Positions 41,477 through 50,771 of a DNA stretch of 54,880 nt are shown piece by piece. The translations under genes and the position numbers were made by a program. The notes under the pieces were generated by a model, which had not been told where the DNA came from, searched no databases, and saw nothing but the letters and a program-made list of their open reading frames with translations. How positions within the stretch are numbered: the stretch's first letter is position 1; the number at the start of each line of letters is the position of its first letter. Source of the stretch: Firmicutes bacterium UBA2058 (GTDB taxonomy: Bacteria; Bacillota; Clostridia; Tissierellales; Sedimentibacteraceae); assembly GCA_002332905.1 (NCBI GenBank), contig DDAM01000015.1, positions 1-54,880 on the forward strand. Reading direction: 5' to 3'.

Positions 41477-43012
41477 TTATTTTGCGTATTCAATTGCTCT
41501 AGTTTCTCTTATAACATTAACTTTAATTTGTCCTGGATATTCTAATTCATCTTCAATTTTCTTAACTATATCTTTAGCAATTAATATTATAGAGCTGTCA
41601 TTTACAACTTCTGGTTTAACCATAATTCTTATTTCTCTACCAGCTTGTATAGCAAATGATTTTTCAACACCTTCAAATGAATTTGATATTTCTTCTAATT
41701 TTTCTAATCTCTTAATATATGTCTCAAGTGTTTCTCTTCTAGCTCCCGGTCTTGCTGCTGATATTGCATCTGCCGCTTGTACCAATACAGCTTCTATTGT
41801 TTGTGGTTCTACATCTCCATGATGTGCACCGATTGCATGTAATACTGCTTTATTTTCTTTGTATTTTCTAGCTAAGTCTTCACCGATTACTACGTGAGGT
41901 CCTTCAACTTCATGATCTACTGCCTTACCTATATCATGCAATAAACCTGCTCTTTTAGCTATTTTAACATCAGCACCTAACTCAGAAGCCATAATACCTG
42001 CTAAATGAGCAACCTCAATTGAGTGTTTTAAAACATTTTGACCGTAACTAGTTCTAAATCTTAATCTACCTAATAATTTTATAAGTTCTGGATGTAGTCC
42101 GTGTACTCCTGTTTCAAATGCAGCCTGTTCACCATCATCTTTAATTTTTTGTTCAATTTCTTTTTTAGATTTTTCAACCATTTCTTCTATTCTAGCTGGA
42201 TGTATTCTTCCATCTGATATTAGTTTTTCTAATGCAAGTCTCGCAACTTCACGTCTTATTGGATCAAATCCTGAAATAACTACTGCTTCTGGTGTATCAT
42301 CTATAATTAAATCAATACCAGTTAGAGTCTCAAGAGCTCTAATGTTCCTACCTTCTCTACCAATTATTCTACCTTTCATTTCGTCATTTGGCAAATCAAC
42401 TACAGATACTGTTGTTTCAGCAACATGGTCTGCGGAACATTTTTGAACTGCATATGTTATAATCTCTCTTGCTTTTCTTTCAGCATTTTCTTTAGCATCT
42501 CTTTCAATTTCTTTAACTATCAATGCTGCTTCTTGTTCAGCTTCTCTTTTGATATTATCAACTAAAATTTCTTTTGCTTCTTCAGCTGTTAAACCAGATA
42601 TTCTTTCTAGCTCTTCATTTTGTTTATCATGAATAGCAGTAAGTCTTGTTTGCTTTAATTCTAATTCTTTAAGTTTCTTTTGTAAGCTTTCTTCTTTCTT
42701 CTCCATATTTAAACTCTTTGCATCAAGAGTTTCTTCTTTTTTGAATAACCTTTTTTCGGTTTTTTGAAGTTCAGCTCTTCTCTCTCTCGTTTCTCTTTCA
42801 AGCTCATTTCTTAGCTTATGTGATTCATCTTTTGCTTCAAGTAAAATTTCTTTCTTTTTTGTTTCAGCTTCTTTTACGGATTCTTCCATAATTCTTTTAG
42901 CTTCTATTTCAGCACTGCCGATTTTCTTCTCAGATATATTTTTACGCGCAAGAATACCAATAACAGTTCCTGCACTAATACCGCCAATGCCAATAAGTAT
43001 TTCAATGAACAA
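41477..43012 (-). CDS. rny: Ribonuclease Y
   Basis: RNase Y is the membrane-anchored endoribonuclease that starts mRNA turnover in many Firmicutes. The 511-residue protein has an N-terminal membrane helix, a long charged coiled coil (about 25-200), a KH RNA-binding domain (DEMKGRIIGREGRNIRALET) and a catalytic HD domain with AGLLHDIGKAVDHE. The start is a TTG at 43012 behind GGGAGGTG; no ATG is available nearby. The gene follows recA in the same direction, with hairpins between that probably separate the transcripts. Confidence 0.96.
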   Translation of the reverse strand: MFIEILIGIGGISAGTVIGILARKNISEKKIGSAEIEAKRIMEESVKEAETKKKEILLEAKDESHKLRNELERETRERRAELQKTEKRLFKKEETLDAKSLNMEKKEESLQKKLKELELKQTRLTAIHDKQNEELERISGLTAEEAKEILVDNIKREAEQEAALIVKEIERDAKENAERKAREIITYAVQKCSADHVAETTVSVVDLPNDEMKGRIIGREGRNIRALETLTGIDLIIDDTPEAVVISGFDPIRREVARLALEKLISDGRIHPARIEEMVEKSKKEIEQKIKDDGEQAAFETGVHGLHPELIKLLGRLRFRTSYGQNVLKHSIEVAHLAGIMASELGADVKIAKRAGLLHDIGKAVDHEVEGPHVVIGEDLARKYKENKAVLHAIGAHHGDVEPQTIEAVLVQAADAISAARPGARRETLETYIKRLEKLEEISNSFEGVEKSFAIQAGREIRIMVKPEVVNDSSIILIAKDIVKKIEDELEYPGQIKVNVIRETRAIEYAK

Positions 43013-43169
43013 TTCAACACCTCCCTATTAATTTTTCAAGCTGCGTAATATATTTTTAAATAAAACACATTAATTAATTATTTATCATTATATAAGCATA
43101 TTAATATTTTATTATTTTTTCTTCAAATTGTCAAGAAATGAATGATTTATATTAAATAAATTATAAAAA

Positions 43170-43265
43170 AAGTGAGCTACGTTCACTCTCTAATAGGAAA
43201 GAGAACTTTCCTATTAGATAAAAAATAATAAGCCATAATATAAATATTATGACTTATTTATAAAT
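43170..43265 (-). terminator. recA 3' hairpins and terminator
   Basis: Three hairpins follow recA in the minus direction. The first is AATAAG/CTTATT with ATAATAT/ATATTAT inside (43225-43258). The second is CTAATAGGAAAG with CTTTCCTATTAG, a perfect 12-base-pair stem (43190-43217). The third is GTGA/TCAC at about 43172-43186, followed by seven T. Confidence 0.75.
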
Positions 43266-43268
43266 AAT

Positions 43269-44294
43269 CTACTCTATTTCATCTGAGCTTTCTGATTTAA
43301 GTATTGACCCAGTATTTAAGCTATATTTTTCTCGTACTAATTTATCAATTTCTATTAGCAGTTCTGGATTAGCAGTCAAATATTCCTTTGCATTTTCTCT
43401 ACCTTGTCCAATTCTGGTAGAACCGTAAGAATACCATGCACCAGATTTGTTTACTATATCTGATTCAACTGCCATATCAAGCACACATCCTTCTTTAGAT
43501 ATGCCCTTGCCATATATAATATCAAACTCTGCTGTCTTAAATGGAGGTGCTACTTTGTTTTTAACAACTTTAACCTTAGTTCTATTACCATAAATGTCAT
43601 CACCTTTTTTCAAAGCCTCTACTTTTCTAACATCAAGTCTTATAGATGCATAGAATTTAAGTGCACGACCACCAGTAGTTGTTTCTGGGCTTCCAAACAT
43701 AACTCCAACCTTTTCTCTTAATTGGTTGATAAATATCGCAGTAGAATTAGATTTATTAATAGCTCCAGCAAGCTTTCTTAATGCTTGAGACATAAGTCTT
43801 GCCTGTAATCCAATGAATGAATCTCCCATTTCACCTTCAATTTCTGCCTTAGGTACTAACGCAGCAACTGAGTCAATAACTATAACATCTACAGCACCAC
43901 TTCTAACTAGTGCCTCTGCTATTTCAAGAGCTTGCTCTCCTGTATCTGGCTGTGATACTATTAAGTTACCTATATCTACACCCAAGCTTTTAGCATAGGT
44001 TGGATCTAATGCATGTTCTGCATCTATAAATGCAGCTATACCACCATTTTTTTGTGATTCAGCTATTATATGTAAAGCAACAGTTGTTTTACCTGATGAT
44101 TCTGGTCCATATATTTCTACTATTCTTCCTTTAGGAACTCCGCCAATACCCATTGCTAAATCTAACGTTAATGCACCAGTAGATATAGCTTCAATATTTA
44201 GCTTTGCATCTTCTCCCAATTTCATTATTGAGCCTTTACCAAATTGCTTTTCAATTCCAGCTAAGGCTAATTCAAGAGCTTTTTCTTTTTCCAT
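43269..44294 (-). CDS. recA: Recombinase RecA
   Basis: RecA forms filaments on single-stranded DNA, drives strand exchange and triggers LexA cleavage. The 341-residue protein has Walker A GPESSGKTT near residue 64, Walker B VIVIDSVAAL near residue 138, the L1/L2 loops (GEMGDSFIGLQARLMSQALR; FINQLREKVG) and an acidic tail ending SSDEIE. AAGGAGTG precedes the ATG. Its promoter carries a LexA box. The position between pgsA and rny is conserved in Firmicutes. Confidence 0.98.
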   Translation of the reverse strand: MEKEKALELALAGIEKQFGKGSIMKLGEDAKLNIEAISTGALTLDLAMGIGGVPKGRIVEIYGPESSGKTTVALHIIAESQKNGGIAAFIDAEHALDPTYAKSLGVDIGNLIVSQPDTGEQALEIAEALVRSGAVDVIVIDSVAALVPKAEIEGEMGDSFIGLQARLMSQALRKLAGAINKSNSTAIFINQLREKVGVMFGSPETTTGGRALKFYASIRLDVRKVEALKKGDDIYGNRTKVKVVKNKVAPPFKTAEFDIIYGKGISKEGCVLDMAVESDIVNKSGAWYSYGSTRIGQGRENAKEYLTANPELLIEIDKLVREKYSLNTGSILKSESSDEIE

Positions 44295-44310
44295 TTACAA
44301 CACTCCTTAT

Positions 44311-44357
44311 CGAACATTCGTTTGTTTTATTATACCTAGTAATTTCATATTTGTCAA
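44311..44357 (-). promoter_or_regulatory. recA promoter with LexA box
   Basis: On the minus strand TTGACA (44352-44357) and TATAAT (44329-44334) are 17 bases apart. CGAACATTCGTTTG (44311-44324) is a near-consensus LexA box placed over the likely transcription start. Confidence 0.88.
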
Positions 44358-44359
44358 CA

Positions 44360-44397
44360 GAAAATAAAAAACATTTTCGAAAATAAAAAACATTTTC
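44360..44397. repeat. Tandem 19-base repeat upstream of recA
   Basis: GAAAATAAAAAACATTTTC occurs twice without a gap, directly upstream of the recA -35 element. Each unit is itself weakly palindromic (GAAAA/TTTTC). It could be an AT-rich UP-like element or the decayed pgsA terminator. Confidence 0.6.
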
Positions 44398-44412
44398 AAA
44401 AAATAAGATTAA

Positions 44413-44970
44413 TTACATACTCTTAATTACTTTTTTATTATCATAAATATATGTTGCCGCTGATATAACAGTTAATAATATAGTTAAAATAATAAGTGGT
44501 ATTATTAATATGCTTAAAAATCCAAATATACCGGCAAAATCACATAAGATTACTATAACTAATAGCATTTGTATAACTGTCTTAAACTTACCCCACACAT
44601 TGGCAGCTATTGTTATTCCTTTTGATGCTGCAAGCATTCTAAATCCTGAGATTATAAATTCTCTTGCAATTATAAGTATAACAATCCATGAGCTTATATA
44701 ATTTATTTCTACAAAGCAAATAAGCGCAGAGCATACCAAAAGCTTATCTGCTAATGGATCCATAAACTTTCCGAAATCTGTTATTAGATTATGCTTTCTT
44801 GCTATTTGACCATCTAAAGTATCAGTTATTGCAGCTCCAACAAATATTATTAGTGGTAATATTCTAAATAAAGTTATATCTGTATTATCACTTAACAATA
44901 AAATTAAAACAAAAACTGGTACTAAACACATTCTTAAAACTGTTAACTTATTAGGTAAATTCATTTTCAT
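44413..44970 (-). CDS. pgsA: CDP-diacylglycerol-glycerol-3-phosphate 3-phosphatidyltransferase
   Basis: PgsA makes phosphatidylglycerol phosphate from CDP-diacylglycerol and glycerol-3-phosphate in the membrane. The 185-residue protein has five to six membrane helices and the CDP-alcohol phosphotransferase signature: DTLDGQIARK, then DFGKFMDPLADK, with all aspartates present (DGxxAR...GxxxDxxxD). NLPNKLTVLRMCLVP is the typical start. It lies 42 bases after rimO and is probably co-transcribed. No strong ribosome binding site is visible. Confidence 0.95.
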   Translation of the reverse strand: MKMNLPNKLTVLRMCLVPVFVLILLLSDNTDITLFRILPLIIFVGAAITDTLDGQIARKHNLITDFGKFMDPLADKLLVCSALICFVEINYISSWIVILIIAREFIISGFRMLAASKGITIAANVWGKFKTVIQMLLVIVILCDFAGIFGFLSILIIPLIILTILLTVISAATYIYDNKKVIKSM

Positions 44971-45012
44971 ATTTTTGTCTATGCCTCACATTCTATAATT
45001 TTTTGTAAATTT

Positions 45013-46335
45013 TTAACCTTCAATATCTCCTATTAAATCATATTCCAATGCATCTACAATACTTACTTTATAAATTTCTCCAACATTTAACTTTATATTA
45101 GAATTTACAAAAACACATCCATCTATTTCTGGAGAATCCATATAAGTACGTCCTAAATACTCATTATCCCCTGAATCTTCATCTATAATCACATCATAGG
45201 TCTTACCTATTTTAGCTGCGTTATTACTAAATGATATCTCTTGTTGGATTTTCATTAATTCTTCTTGTCTAGCTTCTTTTATTTCTTCTTTAATTTGATT
45301 TTTAAGCTTGTAGGCAGCAGTATTTTCTTCTCTTGAATACTTAAATACACCTACTCTATCTAATTTATATTCCTTTAAGAACTCTTTTAACATCTCATGG
45401 TCTTCTTCTGTTTCACCTGGGAAACCTGTTATTAAAGAAGTTCTAATTATCGCTTCAGGTATTTCTTTTCTAATTTTTTTAATTAAATTTGTTATCTGCT
45501 CTTTATTTGTCTTTCTATTCATTCTTTTTAGAACATCATCACTGATGTGCTGTAAAGGTATATCAAAGTATTTTAAAAGCTTATCATTAGCTTTAAACTC
45601 CATTATTAGCTCATCATATAAATCCTCAGGATATAAATAATGTACTCTTATCCATTCTATACCTTCAATTTTGGATAACCCTCCAATCAATTTATGAAGC
45701 TGTCTTTCACCATATAAATCTACACCATATTTGCTAGTATCTTGTGCTATAACTATAAGTTCCTTAACACCCTGTTTAGATAATATACGCGCTTCATTGA
45801 CAATATCCTCTATTTTTCTACTTCTATATTTACCTCTTATCTTAGGGATAACGCAGTAAGTACAATGATTGCTGCAACCTTCAGATATTTTTATAAACGC
45901 ATAGTATTTAGGTGTTAGCAATTCTCTAGGTAAATCTTCAACAATCTTTTCATCTATTTCTACATTTATTACTTTTTGCTTTTCTTTTTCGTACTCTTCT
46001 ATAAGCTTATCAATTTTTTCGTAACCATGTGTTCCAATTAAAATATCTATTTCTGGTATTTCTTTAAGTAAATCATCACTATATCTTTGCGCTAAACAAC
46101 CGGTTACAATTATTGTAATATCATTACTCCCTTTTAATTCCACCGCTTCTATAATTGAATTAATAGATTCTTCCTTTGCATCATTTATAAACGAACAAGT
46201 ATTGATAATTATATAATCTGCTATATCTGCAAATTCTACTATTTCATAACCTTTGTTCTTTAATAATCCAAGCATATTTTCTGAATCTACTAGATTTTTA
46301 GAACATCCAAGTGATTGTAAATAAATTTTGCTCAT
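45013..46335 (-). CDS. rimO: Ribosomal protein uS12 methylthiotransferase RimO
   Basis: RimO is the radical-SAM enzyme that methylthiolates an Asp of ribosomal protein S12. At 440 residues it is full length. The N-terminal cluster cysteines are in SLGCSKNLVDSE, NTCSF and TGCLAQRY; the radical-SAM motif is CSNHCTYC; a TRAM domain closes the chain. LGCSKNLVDSE distinguishes it from MiaB at 24.6 kb. AAGGAG lies in the last codons of ftsK, four bases upstream, so the two are translationally coupled. Confidence 0.95.
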   Translation of the reverse strand: MSKIYLQSLGCSKNLVDSENMLGLLKNKGYEIVEFADIADYIIINTCSFINDAKEESINSIIEAVELKGSNDITIIVTGCLAQRYSDDLLKEIPEIDILIGTHGYEKIDKLIEEYEKEKQKVINVEIDEKIVEDLPRELLTPKYYAFIKISEGCSNHCTYCVIPKIRGKYRSRKIEDIVNEARILSKQGVKELIVIAQDTSKYGVDLYGERQLHKLIGGLSKIEGIEWIRVHYLYPEDLYDELIMEFKANDKLLKYFDIPLQHISDDVLKRMNRKTNKEQITNLIKKIRKEIPEAIIRTSLITGFPGETEEDHEMLKEFLKEYKLDRVGVFKYSREENTAAYKLKNQIKEEIKEARQEELMKIQQEISFSNNAAKIGKTYDVIIDEDSGDNEYLGRTYMDSPEIDGCVFVNSNIKLNVGEIYKVSIVDALEYDLIGDIEG

Positions 46336-46339
46336 TAAA

Positions 46340-48796
46340 TTACTCCTTCATTTCCTCTAATTCTTCCTTAGTTACAAGTACTTTTCGTGGCTTACTTCCC
46401 TCATAACCACTTATAATTCCTCTTTCCTCTAGCGCATCAATAAGTCTAGCAGCTCTGTTATAACCTATAGAAAATCTTCTTTGTAAATAGGAAGCAGAGG
46501 CTTGCCCTTCTTCAACAACTAATTCTATAACCTGTTCTAATAAGTCATCCACCTTTTCATTAGCAGCTGGAGCTTTTTCTATTTCTGCATTAATATTGTT
46601 AACCTTTTGTTGTATTTTTTGCTCAACAATTTGTTCAACTACTCTTTTAATTTCATCATCTGATATAAAAGTACCTTGAATTCTTATTGGTTTTGGCATA
46701 CCCATAGGATGATAAAGCATATCTCCCTTTCCAAGTAATTTTTCTGCTCCACTTGCATCTAATATTGTTCTTGAGTCAATATAAGAAGAAACAGCAAAAG
46801 CAATTCTTGATGGAATATTTGCCTTTATAGTACCAGTTATTACATCAACAGAAGGTCTTTGTGTTGCTATTACAAGATGTATTCCACATGCTCTTGCAAG
46901 CTGAGCGATTCTTGTAATACATTCTTCAACCTCACCTGGTGCAACCTGCATTAGGTCTGCAAGCTCATCTATTATTATAACAATTTGAGGCATTTTTTCT
47001 TCTAATCTATTCTCTTTTAGCATTTTATCATTAAATGAGAATATATCTCTAACACTATTTTGAGCAAATATCTTATATCTAGTTGTCATTTCTGAAACAG
47101 CCCAATTAAGTGCATTTGAAGCTTTTCGAGGGTCAGTAACTACTGGTATTAAAAGGTGTGGTATACCATTATATATATTAAGCTCAACTACCTTAGGATC
47201 TATTAGTATTAGCTTTACCTCATCAGGTCTAGCTTTATATAATATACTCATTATTAAAGTATTAATGCATACACTCTTTCCAGAGCCAGTAGCGCCAGCA
47301 ACCAATAAATGAGGCATTTTTTCAATACTACCAACAATATTTTTGCCAGCTATGTCTTTTCCTAAAGCAAATGGAATTTTAGATTTTAATTCTTTAAATT
47401 CCTTAGAATCAACAAGACTTTTAAACAGAACATCTGTTTTTTCCTTGTTTGGCACCTCAATACCTACAGCAGATTTACCAGGTATTGGTGCTTCAATTCT
47501 TATATCTGAAGTAGCTAAGTTAAGTGCTATATCATTTTGTAAACTTGTTATTCTGCTAACCTTAATCCCAGGTGCAGGTTGAAGCTCATATCTAGTAATT
47601 GATGGTCCCTTGCTAATCTGTGTTATATTACATTGAATATTAAAGCTTTGTAGAGTTTCAATTAGTTTTTCTGCTTCTCTTTTTAAATCTTCTTTCACAT
47701 TCATAGTCTTTTGTTTTGGATTATTTAATAGAGATATATCAGGAAGCTTATATTCAACAACAGGATTAGATTTAAAATCATGAGAATTATCAACTATTTT
47801 TATATCATCGAGTTTATTTTCTTTAGTACTTGATATCTCTACTTCTTCTTTAGGCTTAATCTCAGATTCTTTTTTCACATGCTGTTTTTCTTCTTCAATA
47901 TCCTTTGTAATCTTTATATCTTCAATTTTCAATTGCGTAATACTCTTATTTTGTAAAGATCTAACTTCTGGGTGATCACTGTTATAATCAAAAATTTGAA
48001 TATTTTGATTTTGAGTATCAATTTTCTCTATACTAGATTTATGTTTTTCTTTTTTGTTTTTCTTCTTATTTTCTTCAGTTTCTTCAGTTAAATCCTCATC
48101 ATTTTCTACTTCAATATAAACAAAATCATAAATAGTACTTAATGTTTTCTTGATGAAATTAATAATTATCTTAAAGAAGCTTATTAAGCTTTGATTTGTA
48201 AAAATAATTGTAAATACCAAAATAAACGCACTAATTAATATATAAGTACCAGTTATGCCAAGTAATTTTATGAATATGTAGCTTGTTATATTTCCTAATA
48301 ATCCACCACCTAATATAACCAATTGATTATAATCTATAGATATTTTAAATACTTCAACAATTGATTTATCTAGCGGAAAGAAATTTTGTATAGTGCAGTC
48401 TCTAATTGCTATAATCATTAATATACATAAAAAAAGTCCAGAAATTGCAATGATTTGTTTCTTTTCACTATATATCAAAATATTTAAAAGCTGCAGTACT
48501 CCCATTAGCATAATTACAAAAGGCAGAACGTACATTCCTTTACCGAATATAGCGACTAAAAAAATTTTTATCCAATCCCCAACTATTCCGATTTGACCTG
48601 TTTGATTAACAACAAAAATCAAGAAAGAAGCAAAAGCAATAATTATTACTCCTAATATTTCTTTTTTTAATACATTTACTTTTTCATTAACTTTCTTTTC
48701 TTGCATTTTTTTACTTGGTCTATTATTTTTTCGTGGTTTGTTTTTAGCCGCACTATTAACACTATTGCTTACCGCTTTTTCCTTTGCATTTGCCAT
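46340..48796 (-). CDS. ftsK: DNA translocase FtsK/SpoIIIE
   Basis: This is a DNA pump at the division septum; in spore formers SpoIIIE packs the forespore chromosome. The 818-residue protein has four N-terminal membrane helices (about 45-210), a charged linker, the motor domain with Walker A GATGSGKS, LILIDPKVVELNIY and Walker B IVIIDELADLM, and a C-terminal winged-helix gamma domain (SASYLQRRFSIGYNRAARLI) that reads chromosome polarity. ATG 48796 is preferred over 48808, since GGAGG lies between them. It leads the ftsK-rimO-pgsA unit. FtsK versus SpoIIIE cannot be separated here. Confidence 0.94.
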   Translation of the reverse strand: MANAKEKAVSNSVNSAAKNKPRKNNRPSKKMQEKKVNEKVNVLKKEILGVIIIAFASFLIFVVNQTGQIGIVGDWIKIFLVAIFGKGMYVLPFVIMLMGVLQLLNILIYSEKKQIIAISGLFLCILMIIAIRDCTIQNFFPLDKSIVEVFKISIDYNQLVILGGGLLGNITSYIFIKLLGITGTYILISAFILVFTIIFTNQSLISFFKIIINFIKKTLSTIYDFVYIEVENDEDLTEETEENKKKNKKEKHKSSIEKIDTQNQNIQIFDYNSDHPEVRSLQNKSITQLKIEDIKITKDIEEEKQHVKKESEIKPKEEVEISSTKENKLDDIKIVDNSHDFKSNPVVEYKLPDISLLNNPKQKTMNVKEDLKREAEKLIETLQSFNIQCNITQISKGPSITRYELQPAPGIKVSRITSLQNDIALNLATSDIRIEAPIPGKSAVGIEVPNKEKTDVLFKSLVDSKEFKELKSKIPFALGKDIAGKNIVGSIEKMPHLLVAGATGSGKSVCINTLIMSILYKARPDEVKLILIDPKVVELNIYNGIPHLLIPVVTDPRKASNALNWAVSEMTTRYKIFAQNSVRDIFSFNDKMLKENRLEEKMPQIVIIIDELADLMQVAPGEVEECITRIAQLARACGIHLVIATQRPSVDVITGTIKANIPSRIAFAVSSYIDSRTILDASGAEKLLGKGDMLYHPMGMPKPIRIQGTFISDDEIKRVVEQIVEQKIQQKVNNINAEIEKAPAANEKVDDLLEQVIELVVEEGQASASYLQRRFSIGYNRAARLIDALEERGIISGYEGSKPRKVLVTKEELEEMKE

Positions 48797-48898
48797 AATA
48801 ACCTCCATTACCCTGTTTCACGGCATTATAATAAATTTAGTGTGAAATATTTTAATCTCACACTTTTACTCTCTGATAATATAATTGCATACATTATA

Positions 48899-48982
48899 TT
48901 ATAGCATAGTTTCAGCTACGCATAGTCTCAAACTTCGTTTGAGACATTTGGCATTTTTAAATATGCTACGCATATTATAGCA
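48899..48982. repeat. Palindromic repeat copy C, upstream of ftsK
   Basis: CATAGTTTCAGCTACGCATA, then a perfect hairpin GTCTCAAAC-TTC-GTTTGAGAC (48925-48945), CATTTGGCATTT and TATGCTACGCATATTATAGC. It shares the CATAGTCTC and CATTT blocks with copies A, B and D, and like copy B lies upstream of a minus-strand gene. Confidence 0.6.
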
Positions 48983-49004
48983 CAAAAATGGTTTAAACTG
49001 CAAA

Positions 49005-49045
49005 TATAAATAAAAAACAATTTAGCGCATTTGCGCTAAATTGTT
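49005..49045 (-). terminator. Intrinsic terminator of the tepA-like gene
   Basis: AACAATTTAGCGCA pairs with TGCGCTAAATTGTT, a 14-base perfect palindrome. On the minus strand it is followed by TTTTTTATTT. Confidence 0.88.
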
Positions 49046-49775
49046 ATTCTTTATCATTAATCATTTGTCTTAATTTGGCTAAAGCCTCTTTAAACCCACC
49101 TATTTTATCAATTAAACCTATTTTTACTACTTCGTCACTATTTAATACTGTACCTACATCATTTGCTATTTCATCTGTATCATACATATATTTTAAAAGC
49201 ACCTTTTCATCTACATTTGAATTGTCAACAACAAATTTTGTAATTCTCTCCTGCATCTTCTGAAAATATCTAAAGGTTTGAGGTACTCCAATCACAAAAC
49301 CTGTAGTTCTAATTGGATGTATAGTCATTGTTCCAGTAGGAGTAATAAATGAATATTTAGTTGATACTGCTAAGGCATTGCCTATGCTATGCCCACCACC
49401 TAAAACAATTGAAGCTGTTGGCTTTGATATACTTCTGATAAGCTCTGAAATTGCCAGTCCTGCTTCAACATCACCACCTACTGTATTAATAAGTAGCATT
49501 ATGCCTTTTACTTCTGGATCTAATTCTGCGCCGATAATTTGCGGTATTATATGTTCGTATTTTGTAGCCTTACTATTTGGAGGAAGTACATTATGTCCTT
49601 CTATTTCTCCAATTATGCTTAAAAAGCAAATCTCCTTATTAGGATTTGGTTCACTAACAGTTCCCATTTCCTTAATATTTTCCGTATTAGTTTCTGTATT
49701 ACTATTGTTATTATTGTTACTATTATTATTGTTATTGCTATTGCTATTGCTATTGCTATTATTAAATTGCTCCAT
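49044..49775 (-). CDS. ClpP-fold serine protease, TepA-like
   Basis: A 243-residue protein of the ClpP/crotonase-fold peptidases similar to TepA. KGIMLLINTVGGDVEAGLAI is the glycine-rich oxyanion region; the nucleophile is the Ser of GGGHSIGNALAVS near residue 132; TMTIHPIRT supplies a His. The N-terminal 33 residues are an Asn/Ser/Thr low-complexity tail (FNNSNSNSNSNNNNN and on) encoded by short tandem AAT/AGC repeats, which is unusual. TepA acts in protein secretion or sporulation in Bacillus; the role here is inferred. It precedes ftsK, a common order. AGGAGGT precedes the ATG. Confidence 0.87.
   Translation of the reverse strand: MEQFNNSNSNSNSNNNNNSNNNNNSNTETNTENIKEMGTVSEPNPNKEICFLSIIGEIEGHNVLPPNSKATKYEHIIPQIIGAELDPEVKGIMLLINTVGGDVEAGLAISELIRSISKPTASIVLGGGHSIGNALAVSTKYSFITPTGTMTIHPIRTTGFVIGVPQTFRYFQKMQERITKFVVDNSNVDEKVLLKYMYDTDEIANDVGTVLNSDEVVKIGLIDKIGGFKEALAKLRQMINDKE
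49676..49766. repeat. Asn/Ser-coding microsatellite in the tepA-like gene
   Basis: The plus strand carries repeated ATTGCT and ATT/GTT triplets, such as TATTGCTATTGCTATTGCTA. This encodes the poly-Asn/Ser N-terminus on the minus strand. In-frame triplet units make length variation by slippage harmless to the frame. Confidence 0.75.
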
Positions 49776-49795
49776 TATTTATTACCTCCTAAAAT

Positions 49796-49826
49796 AAAAA
49801 TAATCAGACATTACTGATTATTTTTT
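49796..49826 (-). terminator. Intrinsic terminator of the ylmC-like gene
   Basis: AAATAATCAG pairs with CTGATTATTT around a 6-base loop. On the minus strand it is followed by TTTTTATTTT. Confidence 0.8.
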
Positions 49827-49865
49827 GAAGGTTTCATTTTTTTATTCATGAACAATTATAAAGTT

Positions 49866-50099
49866 TTAAATTTCTTCGATAATTATCATATCGCTTCCTA
49901 TTTTTTTAATGTTTTTCCAACTTACTTCTTTTTTCTTTTGCTCTTTGAAAAAGCTGAAATTAGAAGATTGACCAGATACAAAGCTTACTATCTCGCCTGT
50001 TTTTTCATTAATTATCAAATCGCAATCTCCAAAAATCCCTAAATTTTCACCAGTATCAATGTTTATAATTTCTTTATTATACATTTCACTTAATTTCAT
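49866..50099 (-). CDS. YlmC/YmxH-family PRC-barrel protein
   Basis: A 77-residue protein of the YlmC/YmxH sporulation-associated family with a PRC-barrel fold. It opens KLSEMYNKEIINIDTGENLG, with the typical DCDLIINEKTGEI and the closing WKNIKKIGSDMIIIEE. The function is not well defined; expression in Bacillus is linked to sporulation. GGTGATG precedes the ATG. It is a single gene with its own terminator, upstream of the tepA-like gene. Confidence 0.88.
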   Translation of the reverse strand: MKLSEMYNKEIINIDTGENLGIFGDCDLIINEKTGEIVSFVSGQSSNFSFFKEQKKKEVSWKNIKKIGSDMIIIEEI

Positions 50100-50328
50100 T
50101 TACATCACCAATATATATATATGTATGATATTACTAAATATGATAAATATATGTTATCAATATATACATAAATTTATAACAATTTATTTACATAATATTA
50201 TTTTAGTAAACTATTCTTTGATTCATTAAATAGTAAAACAAACAAATTTTGTCAGTCATATAACTTAATAAATAATAAATAATAATAGTGTAATTTAATT
50301 ACAATAAAATTATATGGAGGTATTGAAT

Positions 50329-50502
50329 TTGTCACCAAAAGAATTACTTTATATTGAAGATGTTTTAAGTCATGAAAAGCAAGCAAAAACATTATGTACA
50401 GATCTTATTAATCAATTACAAGATCAGCAGTTAAAAACATTTGTGCAAAGCATTGTTAATAAAAAACAACAATGTTACAGTAAGTTTTATGGGTTATTAT
50501 AA
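50329..50502 (+). CDS. Small CotF-associated spore protein
   Basis: A 57-residue helical protein (MSPKELLYIEDVLSHEKQAK on to FVQSIVNKKQQCYSKFYGLL) of the type encoded beside CotF-like coat proteins in Clostridia; the LSHE and histidine-bearing helix resemble the CotF helix pattern. TTG 50329 is chosen since GGAGG lies eight bases before it; ATG 50314 overlaps that site. The CotF-like gene starts 20 bases after its stop. Both are probably expressed during sporulation. Confidence 0.7.
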   Translation: MSPKELLYIEDVLSHEKQAKTLCTDLINQLQDQQLKTFVQSIVNKKQQCYSKFYGLL

Positions 50503-50522
50503 AATAGTTATTGGAGGAAAGC

Positions 50523-50768
50523 ATGGAAGAACGAGTAATAATGGATAATTTATTATCTGTAATCAAAGGTGACTGCGATCTATTGTTACATGGAACAATA
50601 GAATCAACAACACCAAATGTACACGATGTCTTTAAGTCATCATTAAATGATGCATTACAAATACAAAATGACATATATAATCTAATGTCTCAAAAAGGCT
50701 GGTATCCTACTCAACAAGCTGAACAGCAAAAAATAGATCAAACAAAGCAAAAATTTAATATGATTTAA
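50523..50768 (+). CDS. Spore coat protein, CotF family
   Basis: An 81-residue protein with the CotF domain: VIMDNLLSVIKGDCDLLLHG, then GTIESTTPNVHDVFKSSLND and IQNDIYNLMSQKGWYPTQQA. The MSQKGWY motif is typical of clostridial CotF-like proteins, which are helical and ferritin-like in pattern. TGGAGGAAAGC precedes ATG 50523; an upstream TTG at 50511 overlaps that site. It indicates a spore former. A large hairpin follows. Confidence 0.88.
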   Translation: MEERVIMDNLLSVIKGDCDLLLHGTIESTTPNVHDVFKSSLNDALQIQNDIYNLMSQKGWYPTQQAEQQKIDQTKQKFNMI

Positions 50769-50771
50769 CAA

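Noticed and set aside
49378..49797. Plus-strand 139-codon frame opposite the tepA-like gene with a Leu-rich run
   Set aside because: The leucine run is the reverse of the Asn/Ser microsatellite. There is no site or conserved motif, and the minus-strand protein is clearly a ClpP-fold protease.
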